From NCBI RefSeq assembly GCF_004116465.1, contig NZ_PDJV01000002.1:124001-188000 (forward strand): a stretch of DNA of 64,000 nt, given 5' to 3'. Both the position numbers and the translations under genes were made by a program. Positions within the stretch are counted from its first letter, which is position 1. The number at the start of each line of letters is the position of its first letter. Positions 47,076 through 55,982 of this stretch are shown here, piece by piece. Source of the stretch: Arcobacter sp. F2176 (lineage in GTDB: Bacteria; Campylobacterota; Campylobacteria; Campylobacterales; Arcobacteraceae). The notes below the pieces were generated by a model, which ran no database searches, had not been told where the DNA came from, and saw only the letters and a program-made list of their open reading frames with translations.

Positions 47076-48216
47076 TTTAAAAGTATTTATCAATAAAAAT
47101 AGTTGCGGTAATTTATATAAAGAAGAAGATAAATTCATTTTTAACTATAAAGATGATGCCCAAGAGATACTCTCTTTAACTATGCCAATAAGAGCCCAGT
47201 CTTGGTCTTCAAAAAAACTACACCCTATATTTCAAATGAATCTGCCAGAAGGTGCACTTAAAGAGGTAATAAGAAATCATTTTGCAAAAATCAAAACTAT
47301 GGATGATATGGGATTTTTAGAATTAATTGGTCCATATGTTCTGGGGAGAGTTAAGTATAATGAGATTTTAAAAGATAAAGAAACACTCCAATTAGATGAA
47401 ATCTTACACAATAATAGTGAGGATTTATTTGAAGAACTACTTGAAAAGTTTGCAATCACATCTGGTGTTTCAGGAGTACAACCCAAACTACTTTTAACTG
47501 CACAAAATAAAACAACAATGAAATTTGAACACTATATCGTAAAATCTTGGACAAATGAATATCCTCAATTGGCAATTAATGAATACTTTTGCATGAGAGC
47601 TATTCAAAATGCAAATTTACAAACAGAGGAATTTTATCTGTCAGAAGATTTATCAATGTTTGTATGTAAGAGATTTGATGTAAATGAAGATAATAGTTAT
47701 TTGGGTTTTGAAGATATGTGTGTATTAACAGCTAGAGGTACAGAAGAAAAATATGATGGTTCTTATGAAGAGATTGTAAAAGTTATAAAAGATGTGATAC
47801 CTATAGAAAATAGAAAAGATACATTAAAAACTTTTTTTAAAGCACTTATTATGAACCATCTATTGCAAAATGGAGATGGACATTTAAAAAATTATGGAAT
47901 ACTTTATAATAAAGATTTCACAGACTCATATTTTGCACCTATTTATGATGTAATCACAACTACAGTTTATATAAAAAAAGATATCCCAGCTCTTAGATTA
48001 TCAGATGGAAAATTATGGTGGAAAAATAAAACATATAAAAACTTTGCAAAAAACTCTTGTATGATAAACAATAAAGAGTATGAAGAAATATTACATGAGT
48101 GTAAAGAAGCTATTATTAAAACAAAAAAAGAAATAGATGATTTTAAAACAGATAAAGAAGAAGTAAGGTTGTTTTTGGAGGAGTTGAAAGTGATATGGCT
48201 AGAAGAAATAAAATAG
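47062..48216 (+). CDS. hipA: HipA-like serine/threonine kinase toxin
   Basis: 384 residues, shorter than E. coli HipA (440). Gly-rich loop SGVSGVQPKLLL (134-145) with serines in the place of the autophosphorylation loop, ATP-binding Lys161 (HYIVKSW), catalytic loop N270-G-D272-GHLKN277, and metal-binding Asp296 (APIYDVITT). All key residues are present, so it is probably active. The E. coli enzyme phosphorylates glutamyl-tRNA synthetase; the target here is unknown. Its stop TAG lies within the first bases of repeat copy 2. Confidence 0.88.
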   Translation: MKENNLKVFINKNSCGNLYKEEDKFIFNYKDDAQEILSLTMPIRAQSWSSKKLHPIFQMNLPEGALKEVIRNHFAKIKTMDDMGFLELIGPYVLGRVKYNEILKDKETLQLDEILHNNSEDLFEELLEKFAITSGVSGVQPKLLLTAQNKTTMKFEHYIVKSWTNEYPQLAINEYFCMRAIQNANLQTEEFYLSEDLSMFVCKRFDVNEDNSYLGFEDMCVLTARGTEEKYDGSYEEIVKVIKDVIPIENRKDTLKTFFKALIMNHLLQNGDGHLKNYGILYNKDFTDSYFAPIYDVITTTVYIKKDIPALRLSDGKLWWKNKTYKNFAKNSCMINNKEYEEILHECKEAIIKTKKEIDDFKTDKEEVRLFLEELKVIWLEEIK

Positions 48217-48354
48217 TTTCATAAAACTGCCTCTTTTTGCAAATTTCCGTGTCAGTGCGGAAATTTTGCTCGTCATGTACTAATTGTACACTCCCACATA
48301 AAATTACACCACTTCCTTGAACTTTACAAAAATAGTCAGTTTTCTGAAACTATT
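48212..48354 (+). repeat. 143-bp palindromic repeat element, copy 2 (right of hipBA)
   Basis: Direct copy of 46608-46750 with five base differences, all single substitutions, so about 96% identical. The terminal inverted repeats here match at 17 of 18 positions. It provides the TAG stop of hipA and lies just before the converging DGQHR gene. The two copies are 1,604 bp apart, so recombination between them would release hipBA with one copy. Confidence 0.85.
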
Positions 48355-48364
48355 AAGTTAGAGT

Positions 48365-49531
48365 TTATCTTTTGCTTCTATTATGACAATATCCAGTGCA
48401 TAAATCATCATATAGTCGTTTTTCACCTGTTGCTCCAGGCTTATAATTATCTACATGAAATTCACTATCTAAAATATCAATATTTTTTAAAATTGTAGTA
48501 AAGTCATTTTTATTGGGAATTAATTTTTCAATTCTATTATAAGCATCTCTTAGGAATCTTGCATGAGCCATAAATCCATTTGAACGGCTTAAAATGTATC
48601 CTGTCTCAAAATTATTCCAAGCTTCAGGCCACCTTTCTTTAACTGCAGTGTAATAATCCCAAATTATGTCAGTTATATCCATTTCCATATTGTCTATAAA
48701 TAGATTTCTAAATATAAGTTTATCTTTGTCTTTATCCTTTGTTTTTTCAGGTATTTTATTTTTCATATATAAATCTCTATCTTCCATTTGTTGAGATTCA
48801 TTTTTTGAAATATATTTTATAAAAGAGCCTACAAATGCAGATTGTGTGATTGTTTCGTTAAATCTACCTTCAGTTGCAACCCCTAATCTTTTAATTCTAT
48901 GGAATAGTGGACTATCTTCAATATTATTAAGAGTTACTGCTATATTATGACAACATTTTTGAGGACTTTTATGTTTTGCTAGTTCTGATAAATCATATAC
49001 TAAACTTTTATTTACTTTTGTTTGTGCTAAGTTTACTGTAGAAAATATTTGTGCTTGTTCTGCAATATCTATATCTATAAAAATTGTTACATTAATTTGA
49101 AATGTTTTTTCATCTGAAAGGTCACTTAATCCAGCAATTCTATGTTGTCCATCTAAAATTTTTGCTATATTCTCAAAAGTTATTTCATCTTCACTAATTC
49201 TACCTTGTGGCAAATATGCTAATAATTTCATACGATTGTTTTTTTCATCATATTCTACAGTTTTACTATTAATTGCTAAAATAATTCCTGTTGGAAAACA
49301 AGCATCTTTTGTAGTAACATATTCTTTTATTTCTTTAACTCTTTTAGGACTTAATGGTCTTTGAATTCCTAAGTATGTATCGAATTCACTTTTTTCTTGA
49401 TCAATTCTTCTTTGATCACTATAAGTAATTTTTAGTAGGTCAGAATGATTAATTGATGCAATAAAACATTCACCTATTGGTTGTTCCATTTTAATACACG
49501 TAAATTCTATAAATTGTGCTTGATTATCCAT
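48365..49531 (-). CDS. DGQHR-domain (DndB-like) protein
   Basis: 388 residues from ATG 49531; ATG 49552 or TTG 49564 in the same frame would add up to 11 residues. The hallmark DGQHR appears in AKILDGQHRIAGLSDL (residues 127-131), with QRPLSPKRVKEIKEYV before it and FSTVNLAQTKVNKSLVYDL after it. DGQHR proteins include DndB, the regulator of DNA phosphorothioation, and occur in many defence loci. The C-terminal part (about 280-388) is unrecognised. Last gene of a leftward operon with a membrane protein and a Dam-type methylase. Cytoplasmic. Confidence 0.82.
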   Translation of the reverse strand: MDNQAQFIEFTCIKMEQPIGECFIASINHSDLLKITYSDQRRIDQEKSEFDTYLGIQRPLSPKRVKEIKEYVTTKDACFPTGIILAINSKTVEYDEKNNRMKLLAYLPQGRISEDEITFENIAKILDGQHRIAGLSDLSDEKTFQINVTIFIDIDIAEQAQIFSTVNLAQTKVNKSLVYDLSELAKHKSPQKCCHNIAVTLNNIEDSPLFHRIKRLGVATEGRFNETITQSAFVGSFIKYISKNESQQMEDRDLYMKNKIPEKTKDKDKDKLIFRNLFIDNMEMDITDIIWDYYTAVKERWPEAWNNFETGYILSRSNGFMAHARFLRDAYNRIEKLIPNKNDFTTILKNIDILDSEFHVDNYKPGATGEKRLYDDLCTGYCHNRSKR

Positions 49532-50078
49532 TTCTTTTTCTTCTTTCTTCATATTGTTTTTCAAAATCTATTTCACTTTCTTTCATAATATCTGATGCAG
49601 GTTTTATTTTCTTATTTGATATTAAAAGAACTAGAAAATAAAGTATAACAGTTAAGATAAATATATACACTGATGCAGTAAAAATACTACCTTCTTCGGG
49701 TAAATTTATGGCACGTTGTTCTCCAAAAAAGTGACTTATTATAATAAATAAAAATAAAACAATAGGTATAAAAAACCATTTTAATGGAAAAGATTTTTTG
49801 CCATCTTTGTCATATGTTGTTAAAAAAACAACTGGAGCTAATAATGTAGCTGAGTATAAATATAATTCTCCATTTTTTATTACAGCTAATATAGTAGTAC
49901 AATAAGTTTGAAATGTTAAACTATGATTGTTATCAAAAATAATAAACAATGCACCAATTGTAATTGGAACAGTTGAAATAAGTATATTCATTACAAATTC
50001 AATTAAAGATTTAGAAAATTGTTCCCAATATTCTTGCAGTATTATTTTTGATTTTTCTTCTTTTTTAAATATATTCAT
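49524..50078 (-). CDS. Four-helix membrane protein of the DGQHR operon
   Basis: 184 residues. Predicted membrane helices at about 29-49 (FVMNILISTVPITIGALFIIF), 72-90 (LYLYSATLLAPVVFLTTY), 100-118 (WFFIPIVLFLFIIISHFF) and 132-155 (IFTASVYIFILTVILYFLVLLIS). A charged N-terminal stretch (FKKEEKSKIILQEYWEQFSKS) and C-terminal tail face the cytoplasm. Not a recognised family. Overlaps the methylase stop by 4 bp and the DGQHR start by about 8 bp, so the three genes are coupled. In defence operons such proteins are often membrane-damaging effectors, but this is inference. Confidence 0.7.
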   Translation of the reverse strand: MNIFKKEEKSKIILQEYWEQFSKSLIEFVMNILISTVPITIGALFIIFDNNHSLTFQTYCTTILAVIKNGELYLYSATLLAPVVFLTTYDKDGKKSFPLKWFFIPIVLFLFIIISHFFGEQRAINLPEEGSIFTASVYIFILTVILYFLVLLISNKKIKPASDIMKESEIDFEKQYEERRKRNG

Positions 50079-50899
50079 AATTTTAATCCATTCGTTATAA
50101 TTAATTCTTCATACTTTCCACGTTTAGCATTTTTACCACCAATTAAACTTGCCCTTGATATTTCAATCATTTTATCTCCATTGTCAAAAATTTCTTTTAC
50201 TTTAGGATGTGCTGCATTTGTTAAAATGTAATATGCACCTATTTCTCTTATTTCATTAATCATCTGTGCTAATTTATATTGTGCTTCAATTGAAAATATT
50301 TTTTGATTATATTGAACGAAGCCGTTATTATTGTGAGTTACAGTATATGGAGGATCTAAAAATACTAAATCGTTTTTTTGTACATTATTTATTGTGTCAT
50401 AAAAATCATGTGATGAAATATTTGTATTTTGTAATGCTTGACTTACTTGTCTTAGATTACTGTGATCAAATGAATAGTTTTCCCTATATCCATAAGGAAC
50501 ATTATATTGTCCACTTAGATTAACTCGATAAATACCATTAAATGAAGTTTGATTTAAATAGATGAATCTTGCTGATCTTTTTGCAGAACTTTGGAAATTT
50601 TGTTTTCTAATTTTATAGTATTCTTCTTTAGTATTCTTAAATGTTTTTAAATGCTCAATAACTTCTTCAATCTCATTTTTAATACTTTGATATGTTTCTA
50701 TTAACTCAGTGTTTAGATCAGAGATAAAAGAATTTTTATGTTGCAAATGAAAAAATATGGCACCACCACCTATGAAAGGTTCATGGTATTGGTTGAATTC
50801 ATTAGGTAGAAAGGAATTGATATTTTTTAATAACCATCTTTTACCTCCTGCCCACCTTAAAAAAGGTTTACAAGTTATTTGCTCATTAGTAAGTTTCAA
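50075..50899 (-). CDS. D12-class DNA adenine N6-methyltransferase (Dam-like)
   Basis: 274 residues. SAM-binding motif FLRWAGGKRWLL at 13-24, 'HEPFIGGGAIFFHLQ', and catalytic DPPY (VFLDPPYTVTHNN). RYIYLNQTSFNGIYRVN-like segment is typical of Dam. The target sequence is not readable; GATC is the family default. There is no restriction gene of recognisable type next to it, so it may be part of the membrane/DGQHR operon as a self-marking subunit. First gene of that operon. Confidence 0.88.
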   Translation of the reverse strand: MKLTNEQITCKPFLRWAGGKRWLLKNINSFLPNEFNQYHEPFIGGGAIFFHLQHKNSFISDLNTELIETYQSIKNEIEEVIEHLKTFKNTKEEYYKIRKQNFQSSAKRSARFIYLNQTSFNGIYRVNLSGQYNVPYGYRENYSFDHSNLRQVSQALQNTNISSHDFYDTINNVQKNDLVFLDPPYTVTHNNNGFVQYNQKIFSIEAQYKLAQMINEIREIGAYYILTNAAHPKVKEIFDNGDKMIEISRASLIGGKNAKRGKYEELIITNGLKL

Positions 50900-51300
50900 A
50901 TAATTCCTTACAAAAATAATATTATAATATAATATTTAAATTTTTATTTAATAATTATTAATATACATTAATATTGTACTTTTATTTAAAAAAATATCAA
51001 TAAAAAGTATTTGGACCTCAAATTCCAACATCTACAGAAGCCGAGTGTTTATTTTTCTCTTTTCTAAACAAGATTGACAACTGTGTGAGTGTTTAAAAGT
51101 TCCTAAACGGAAGTTTGAATAAACGAGTTTTGTCAAGCAGAAAAGAGAAAAATAATAAGTGAGGGAACCTTTGGCTTCGAAGTCGTTGGTGGCTTTTTGT
51201 TTTACTTTTTGCCACGAAAAAGTAAAGAAGCGGAGACCTTTAGGTCTTCAAGAGAGAGAAAAAACTATTTTGGAAATAAATAATTTGATATAATGCTCCC
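50900..51300. other. 401-bp gene-free region with structured repeat-like element
   Basis: No gene seen. The first 110 bp are AT-rich promoter-type sequence for the methylase operon. From 51011 to 51262 the composition changes and several inverted repeats appear: TTATTTTTCTCTTTTCT (51049-51065) with its exact complement at 51139-51155; a 10-bp hairpin TTTACTTTTT/AAAAAGTAAA around GCCACG (about 51204-51229); and AGACCTTTAGGTCT (about 51235-51248). From memory, similar segments recur in Arcobacter intergenic regions, so a dispersed repeat or structured RNA is likely. Confidence 0.5.
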
Positions 51301-51879
51301 ATGCACAAAAAATTACAAAAATATATAGAATCATATGATTTAATACAAAATACAAATACCTATGAACTAAAACCAAATGGTGGGATGATAGTTTTGATTA
51401 ATAATTCTAAAAGTTGTGAAGTTCTTATTCAAGATGAAGTTTTTATTTTGGATAGTTTTCAAGCTATGTTAATCAATGCTTATGAAGAATCTGTAAGTAT
51501 AAAGTCAGATGAAGAGATTAGTTTAGTAGCTGTTAGATTTAAAGGGGCTGGGGCTTCTTTTTTTTATGAAGAGTTTATGGATGAACTTATGCATCATGCT
51601 AAAGAGCCTGTTTATTTGGGAAAAGATATTTTGAATACTTTTGACAATGTGGAAAAAGAGTTGGATGCTTATTTCCAAAATCGTTTTAAGCCTAGTAAAT
51701 CTCAGTTTGGTGTTATGAGGATAATAGAATTGGTTGAAGAAAATTTTGGTGATTATGATATGGAAGAGGTGTTGCGAATAGCAAATGTTCCTAGGAAAAT
51801 CTTTGATAAGGTTTTTAGATGGCATGTTGGCTTGGCGTTGAAAAATTATGCAAGTATTCGAAAAGAGATATTGCAATAG
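51301..51879 (+). CDS. AraC-like regulator with shortened DNA-binding end
   Basis: 192 residues. N-terminal cupin-like sensor (GGMIVLINNSKSCEVLIQDEVFILDSFQAMLI) and a C-terminal helix-turn-helix segment (MRIIELVEENFGDYDMEEVLRIANVPRKIFDKVFRWHVGLALKNYASIRKEIL) in the AraC pattern. Only one of the two HTH subdomains and its linker helix are present; family members run about 45 residues longer. The short form may be normal in relatives or a truncation. No likely target is evident from the neighbours. Confidence 0.6.
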   Translation: MHKKLQKYIESYDLIQNTNTYELKPNGGMIVLINNSKSCEVLIQDEVFILDSFQAMLINAYEESVSIKSDEEISLVAVRFKGAGASFFYEEFMDELMHHAKEPVYLGKDILNTFDNVEKELDAYFQNRFKPSKSQFGVMRIIELVEENFGDYDMEEVLRIANVPRKIFDKVFRWHVGLALKNYASIRKEILQ

Positions 51880-52536
51880 TTATTTAAAAACTTTTTCATA
51901 CTGCTCAACTCTAAAATCAAAAGTTGTGTAGCTTGGATTTTCTTTTTTCATCTTTTTATAATATGCATTTGCTCCTATACTTCTGTTTGCTGCGTTTGAT
52001 GGGGAAGTTAGGCTTATGGTTTTGATAATTCTATTTTCATATTTAAATTGATGTTTTTTTGGTAGTTTTTCTGAGATTATTTCTAGGCTTATATTTTGTT
52101 TTTTTAGGACTTGTCTAAAAAAATATTCTGGGGAGTTTTTGCACAATCCTCCTGTGAAGATTAGAGTTTGGATATTTTTATGCTCTTTTACATAGCCTAA
52201 AATATCTCTTAAGATTATTTCACTCATACCAATATCACTTGCATCTATTTTTTCTCTTTTACAAGACTCTACAATATCGCAAATACCTATTTTATGTTTT
52301 AGTAAAAACTTTTTTCTTTTATTTATCTCTTCTTTTGTATTTTCAAAGGCTAAGTTTAGATTGAAGATTTTATTCCATGCTTGCCAAAGTAAGTTATCCT
52401 TTGAACCATAACAAAAATTTACATCTTTTTCTTTGAATTCATTTGTACAAAATCTTGGAGGTGGTAGAGTTCCTACTATGATTTTTTCTGTGCTATGATT
52501 TAAAAATGGTTCATATGGGTGAAAATGCTTAAACAA
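51880..52536 (-). CDS. Uracil-DNA glycosylase superfamily protein
   Basis: 218 residues. N-terminal HFHPYEPFLNHSTEKIIVGTLPPPRF resembles the first active-site motif (GTxPPxxS-type), followed by FCYGSKDNLLWQAW and the C-terminal LTSPSNAANRSIGANAYY, a variant of the HPSPS motif. This matches UDG-like hypoxanthine- or mismatch-specific groups rather than Ung. Substrate not known. It is a second glycosylase beside the Ung at 60331. Converges with the AraC-like gene with no gap. Confidence 0.75.
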   Translation of the reverse strand: MFKHFHPYEPFLNHSTEKIIVGTLPPPRFCTNEFKEKDVNFCYGSKDNLLWQAWNKIFNLNLAFENTKEEINKRKKFLLKHKIGICDIVESCKREKIDASDIGMSEIILRDILGYVKEHKNIQTLIFTGGLCKNSPEYFFRQVLKKQNISLEIISEKLPKKHQFKYENRIIKTISLTSPSNAANRSIGANAYYKKMKKENPSYTTFDFRVEQYEKVFK

Positions 52537-52614
52537 AAAAGACCTTTATGCTGTGATTTAACATGTATTTTATCAAATTTTATATACTATTTCCCCCTTG
52601 AATAAGGAATACAA

Positions 52615-53571
52615 ATGATAAGTATAAAAAACTTGAATAAATACTTTGGTGATACACAAGTTTTAAATAATATTTCAATTGATATAAAAAAAGGTGAGAT
52701 TTTTGCTATCGTAGGGCATAGTGGTGCTGGAAAATCTACTTTAATGAGATGTATAAATGGACTTGAAGATTATAGTGATGGTTCATTGCAAGTAAATGGT
52801 AAAGAGATAAAAGAGTTAGGGAAAGAAGAGTTAAGAGCATTTCGAAAAAATATTGGAATGATATTTCAACACTTTTCACTAATTCAGCGAAAAACTGTAT
52901 TTGAAAATGTGGCTTTACCAATGCAACTTTGGGGATATACTAAAGATGAAATAGCAAAAAAAGTAAAAGATTTATTAGCCCTTGTAGGCTTAGATGAAAA
53001 GCTTGATTCTTATCCAAGTGAATTAAGTGGTGGTCAAAAACAGCGAGTCGCTATTGCTAGGGCTTTGACTTTAGACCCTGATGTTTTACTTTCAGATGAA
53101 GCAACATCAGCACTTGACCCAAATACTACTACATCGATTTTGAATTTATTAAAAGAGATTAATGATAAACTAAATATCACAATAGTACTTGTAACACATG
53201 AAATGGAAGTTGTGAAACAAATAGCTCAAAGGGCTTTATTATTAGAGCATGGTAATATTATAGGTTTTGATGATACAGAAGAGCTATTTTTAAAACCAGA
53301 TGAACAGATGAAGCACTTCTTAGGTGAAACGGAAGTTGTACCTAATGAAGGGGTAAATATAAAAATATATTTCCCAAAAGACAATGTCTTTCAATCCTTT
53401 ATTACAAAGATGGCAAGAGAGCTAGATATGGATTTTGATATTGTTTGGGGAAAACTTGAAGAGATAAACACTCATATTGTGGGTAACATGGTTATAAATA
53501 TAAAAGATGAACAAAAAGATTCAGTAATCAATTATCTAAAAGAGCATGATATTATTTGGGAGGTATTATAA
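52615..53571 (+). CDS. metN: Methionine ABC transporter ATP-binding protein
   Basis: 318 residues. Walker [10 protein letters not shown], signature LSGGQKQR, Walker [14 protein letters not shown], and a C-terminal NIL domain (about 240-318) that lets methionine inhibit the transporter. Imports methionine with MetI and MetQ. First gene of metNIQ; its stop overlaps metI (TAATG). Confidence 0.95.
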   Translation: MISIKNLNKYFGDTQVLNNISIDIKKGEIFAIVGHSGAGKSTLMRCINGLEDYSDGSLQVNGKEIKELGKEELRAFRKNIGMIFQHFSLIQRKTVFENVALPMQLWGYTKDEIAKKVKDLLALVGLDEKLDSYPSELSGGQKQRVAIARALTLDPDVLLSDEATSALDPNTTTSILNLLKEINDKLNITIVLVTHEMEVVKQIAQRALLLEHGNIIGFDDTEELFLKPDEQMKHFLGETEVVPNEGVNIKIYFPKDNVFQSFITKMARELDMDFDIVWGKLEEINTHIVGNMVINIKDEQKDSVINYLKEHDIIWEVL

Positions 53572-54209
53572 TGACTGAGATTTTATTACCAGCCTTAGCA
53601 GAGACTATTTATATGTCTTTAGTATCTACTTTTTTTGCAATTGTTATTGGCTTTATTTTAGCTATTATTTTAATCTTGACTTCAAGTGGTGGATTAAGAG
53701 AAAATCAAAAAATATATTCAATCTTAGATGTGATTATAAATACTTTGCGATCTTTTCCTTTCATTATTTTGATGATTGTACTTTTTCCCTTGACAAAGTT
53801 TTTGATAGGGAAAAGTATCGGTACCACAGCTGCAATTATACCTTTGACAATAGGTGCTGCTCCTTTTATCGCAAGATTGATTGAGAGTGCTTTAAAAGAG
53901 GTTGATACAGGTGTTGTAGAAGCTGCAAAATCATTTGGTGCAAGTGATTGGCAAATAATATTTAAAGTCATGTGCGTAGAAGCTTTGCCTTCAATAATCT
54001 CAGCTATTACTCTAACTTTAATTACAGTAATAGGATTTTCTGCAATGGCTGGGGCTGTTGGTGGTGGAGGATTGGGTGATGTTGCCATAAAATATGGTTA
54101 TTATAGGTTCCAAAGTGATACTATGATTTATACAGTTATTGTACTTATTGCCTTAGTTCAAGGTGTTCAAAGTTTGGGCGATTATTTATATAAAATTACA
54201 AAAAAATAA
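53571..54209 (+). CDS. metI: Methionine ABC transporter permease
   Basis: 212 residues from ATG 53571, which follows GGAGGT at a good distance and overlaps the metN stop by one base. Five membrane helices; the EAA loop for MetN docking is EVDTGVVEAAKSFGASDWQIIFKVM. The conserved AGAVGGGGLGDVAIKYGYYRF region near the C-terminus is typical of MetI. Forms the inner-membrane channel. Confidence 0.94.
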   Translation: MTEILLPALAETIYMSLVSTFFAIVIGFILAIILILTSSGGLRENQKIYSILDVIINTLRSFPFIILMIVLFPLTKFLIGKSIGTTAAIIPLTIGAAPFIARLIESALKEVDTGVVEAAKSFGASDWQIIFKVMCVEALPSIISAITLTLITVIGFSAMAGAVGGGGLGDVAIKYGYYRFQSDTMIYTVIVLIALVQGVQSLGDYLYKITKK

Positions 54210-54228
54210 AATTTATAAAAGGAAAAAA

Positions 54229-55035
54229 ATGATTAAAAATATTTTAAAATTTGCACTTTTGGGTGCTGTTGTATTTGGATTTGTAGCTTGTACAGATTCT
54301 AAAGAAGAAAAAGTAGAGAAAAAAACAGTTATTAAAGTTGGAGCTACTCCTGTACCTCATGCTGAGATTTTAGAGTTTGCTAAACCATTATTAAAAGCAA
54401 AAGGTTATGATTTACAAATTGTTGAATTTACTGATTATGTAACTCCTAATGTGGCAGTTGATGAGGGAGAATTAGATGCAAACTTTTTCCAACATTTACC
54501 ATACTTAAAAGAGTTTAACAAAAATAAAAATACTCACCTAGTAAAAACAGTAAATGTACACTTAGAGCCAATGGGAATATATTCTAAAAAAATCAAATCT
54601 TTAGATGATTTAGAAGATGGTGCAACAATTGCAGTTCCAAATGACCCTACAAATGAAAGTAGAGCTTTAGATATGTTAGTAGAACAAGGTTTATTAACAT
54701 TTAATGATGTAGATTTCAAAACTGTAGTTGATATCAAAACAAATCCAAAAAATCTTAAAATCAAAGAGATAGATGCTCCACAATTACCAAGAGTACTTGA
54801 TGAAGTTGATGCAGCGATTATCAATACAAACTACGCTTTACCAGCTGGGTTAAACCCAATTCAAGATGCATTAGTACTTGAATCAATAGATTCTCCATAT
54901 GCAAATATTGTAGTTGTAAAAGAGGGTAATGAAAACAAACCTTATATTAAAGCTTTAGATGAAGTTTTAAATTCAAAAGAAGTTAAAAAATTCATTACTG
55001 ATAAATATAAAGGTTCTATAATTCCTGCATTTTAA
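54229..55035 (+). CDS. metQ: Methionine-binding lipoprotein
   Basis: 268 residues from ATG 54229 with AAAAGGAAAAAA upstream. Lipobox FVACTDS gives a lipidated Cys at about 22. NlpA/MetQ domain: VGATPVPHAEILEFA, ELDANFFQHLPYLKEF, VPNDPTNESRALDML, PQLPRVLDEVDAAIINTNYA. Delivers methionine to MetI. Ends with a strong terminator. Confidence 0.94.
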   Translation: MIKNILKFALLGAVVFGFVACTDSKEEKVEKKTVIKVGATPVPHAEILEFAKPLLKAKGYDLQIVEFTDYVTPNVAVDEGELDANFFQHLPYLKEFNKNKNTHLVKTVNVHLEPMGIYSKKIKSLDDLEDGATIAVPNDPTNESRALDMLVEQGLLTFNDVDFKTVVDIKTNPKNLKIKEIDAPQLPRVLDEVDAAIINTNYALPAGLNPIQDALVLESIDSPYANIVVVKEGNENKPYIKALDEVLNSKEVKKFITDKYKGSIIPAF

Positions 55036-55043
55036 TATATAAG

Positions 55044-55076
55044 TAAAAGACTTGATAATCAAGTCTTTTATTTTTA
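55044..55076 (+). terminator. Terminator of metNIQ
   Basis: Perfect 12-bp stem (55044-55055 with 55059-55070, loop TAA) followed by TTTTT. Confidence 0.9.
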
Positions 55077-55181
55077 ATTATAAACTTCTGCTTTAAATTT
55101 AATTTCTATATCCTCTTCTCACTAATTATTTTATATAAAAACTTATGCTAGAATATTTTCTTATTATGAAAAAGGTATAAC

Positions 55182-55982
55182 TTGAAAGTAGGCGTATTTG
55201 ATTCTGGAATTGGTGGTTTAACAGTGGTTAAAGCCATAACAGAAGTACTAAAAGGTGCTGAGATTTTTTATATTGCAGATACAAAGTTTGCACCATATGG
55301 AGAAAAATCAAAAGAGCAGATATTAAAACATAGTTTTGATATTGCAAATTATTTAGTTAAAACACACAATATTGATGCTTTAGTTGTTGCTTGTAATACT
55401 GCAACTTCAGCTGCAATCAAAGAGTTAAGAGAACACTTTCCAAATCTTATAGTCATAGGAACAGAGCCTGGAATAAAACCAGCAATTTCTTTAAGTAAAA
55501 ATGGGAAAATAGGAATTTTAGCAACACCTGCAACTTTAAAGGGTGAAAAGTATCAATTACTTGTTGATAAGCTTTCAACTTCAAGTTCAAATATTACTTT
55601 ACATGAACAAGCTTGTCCGGGTTTGGTTCAGCAAATTGAAAATGGTGATATTGAGACTGAAAAGACCTTTGAGATGTTGCAAAATTGGTTAAAGCCTATG
55701 AGAGAAGAGGGTGTTGATACTATAGTTTTAGGATGTACTCATTATCCTTTAGTTGGAAATGTAATAAAAAAAATAATGGGTGAAAATACAAATCTAATAG
55801 AAACAGGTTATGCTATAGCAAATAGATTAAAAGATTTATCTAAAAATTGTGGACATTTTAATGATGGTGTATTGAAAGTAAATGTATACTTCACTTCAGA
55901 AATAAATGAGACAATGATAAGTAAAATATTAAATTCATGGAATAATGGTGGGAAAATAGTGGTAAGGAATATAAATGAGTGA
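55182..55982 (+). CDS. murI: Glutamate racemase
   Basis: 266 residues, TTG start with AAAAAGGTATAAC before it. Catalytic cysteines in VVACNTATSAA and VLGCTHYPLVG; GVFDSGIGGLTVV at the N-terminus. Makes D-glutamate for peptidoglycan. Overlaps dnaX by 8 bp. Confidence 0.94.
   Translation: MKVGVFDSGIGGLTVVKAITEVLKGAEIFYIADTKFAPYGEKSKEQILKHSFDIANYLVKTHNIDALVVACNTATSAAIKELREHFPNLIVIGTEPGIKPAISLSKNGKIGILATPATLKGEKYQLLVDKLSTSSSNITLHEQACPGLVQQIENGDIETEKTFEMLQNWLKPMREEGVDTIVLGCTHYPLVGNVIKKIMGENTNLIETGYAIANRLKDLSKNCGHFNDGVLKVNVYFTSEINETMISKILNSWNNGGKIVVRNINE

Noticed and set aside
46608-48354. The repeated 143-bp units as a CRISPR array
   Set aside because: Only two copies, 143 bp each, separated by a complete hipBA operon; no short regularly spaced repeats or cas genes.
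48365-50899. A Dnd phosphorothioation system
   Set aside because: Only a DGQHR (DndB-like) protein is present; there is no DndA, C, D or E-type gene nearby, so modification here is more likely adenine methylation.
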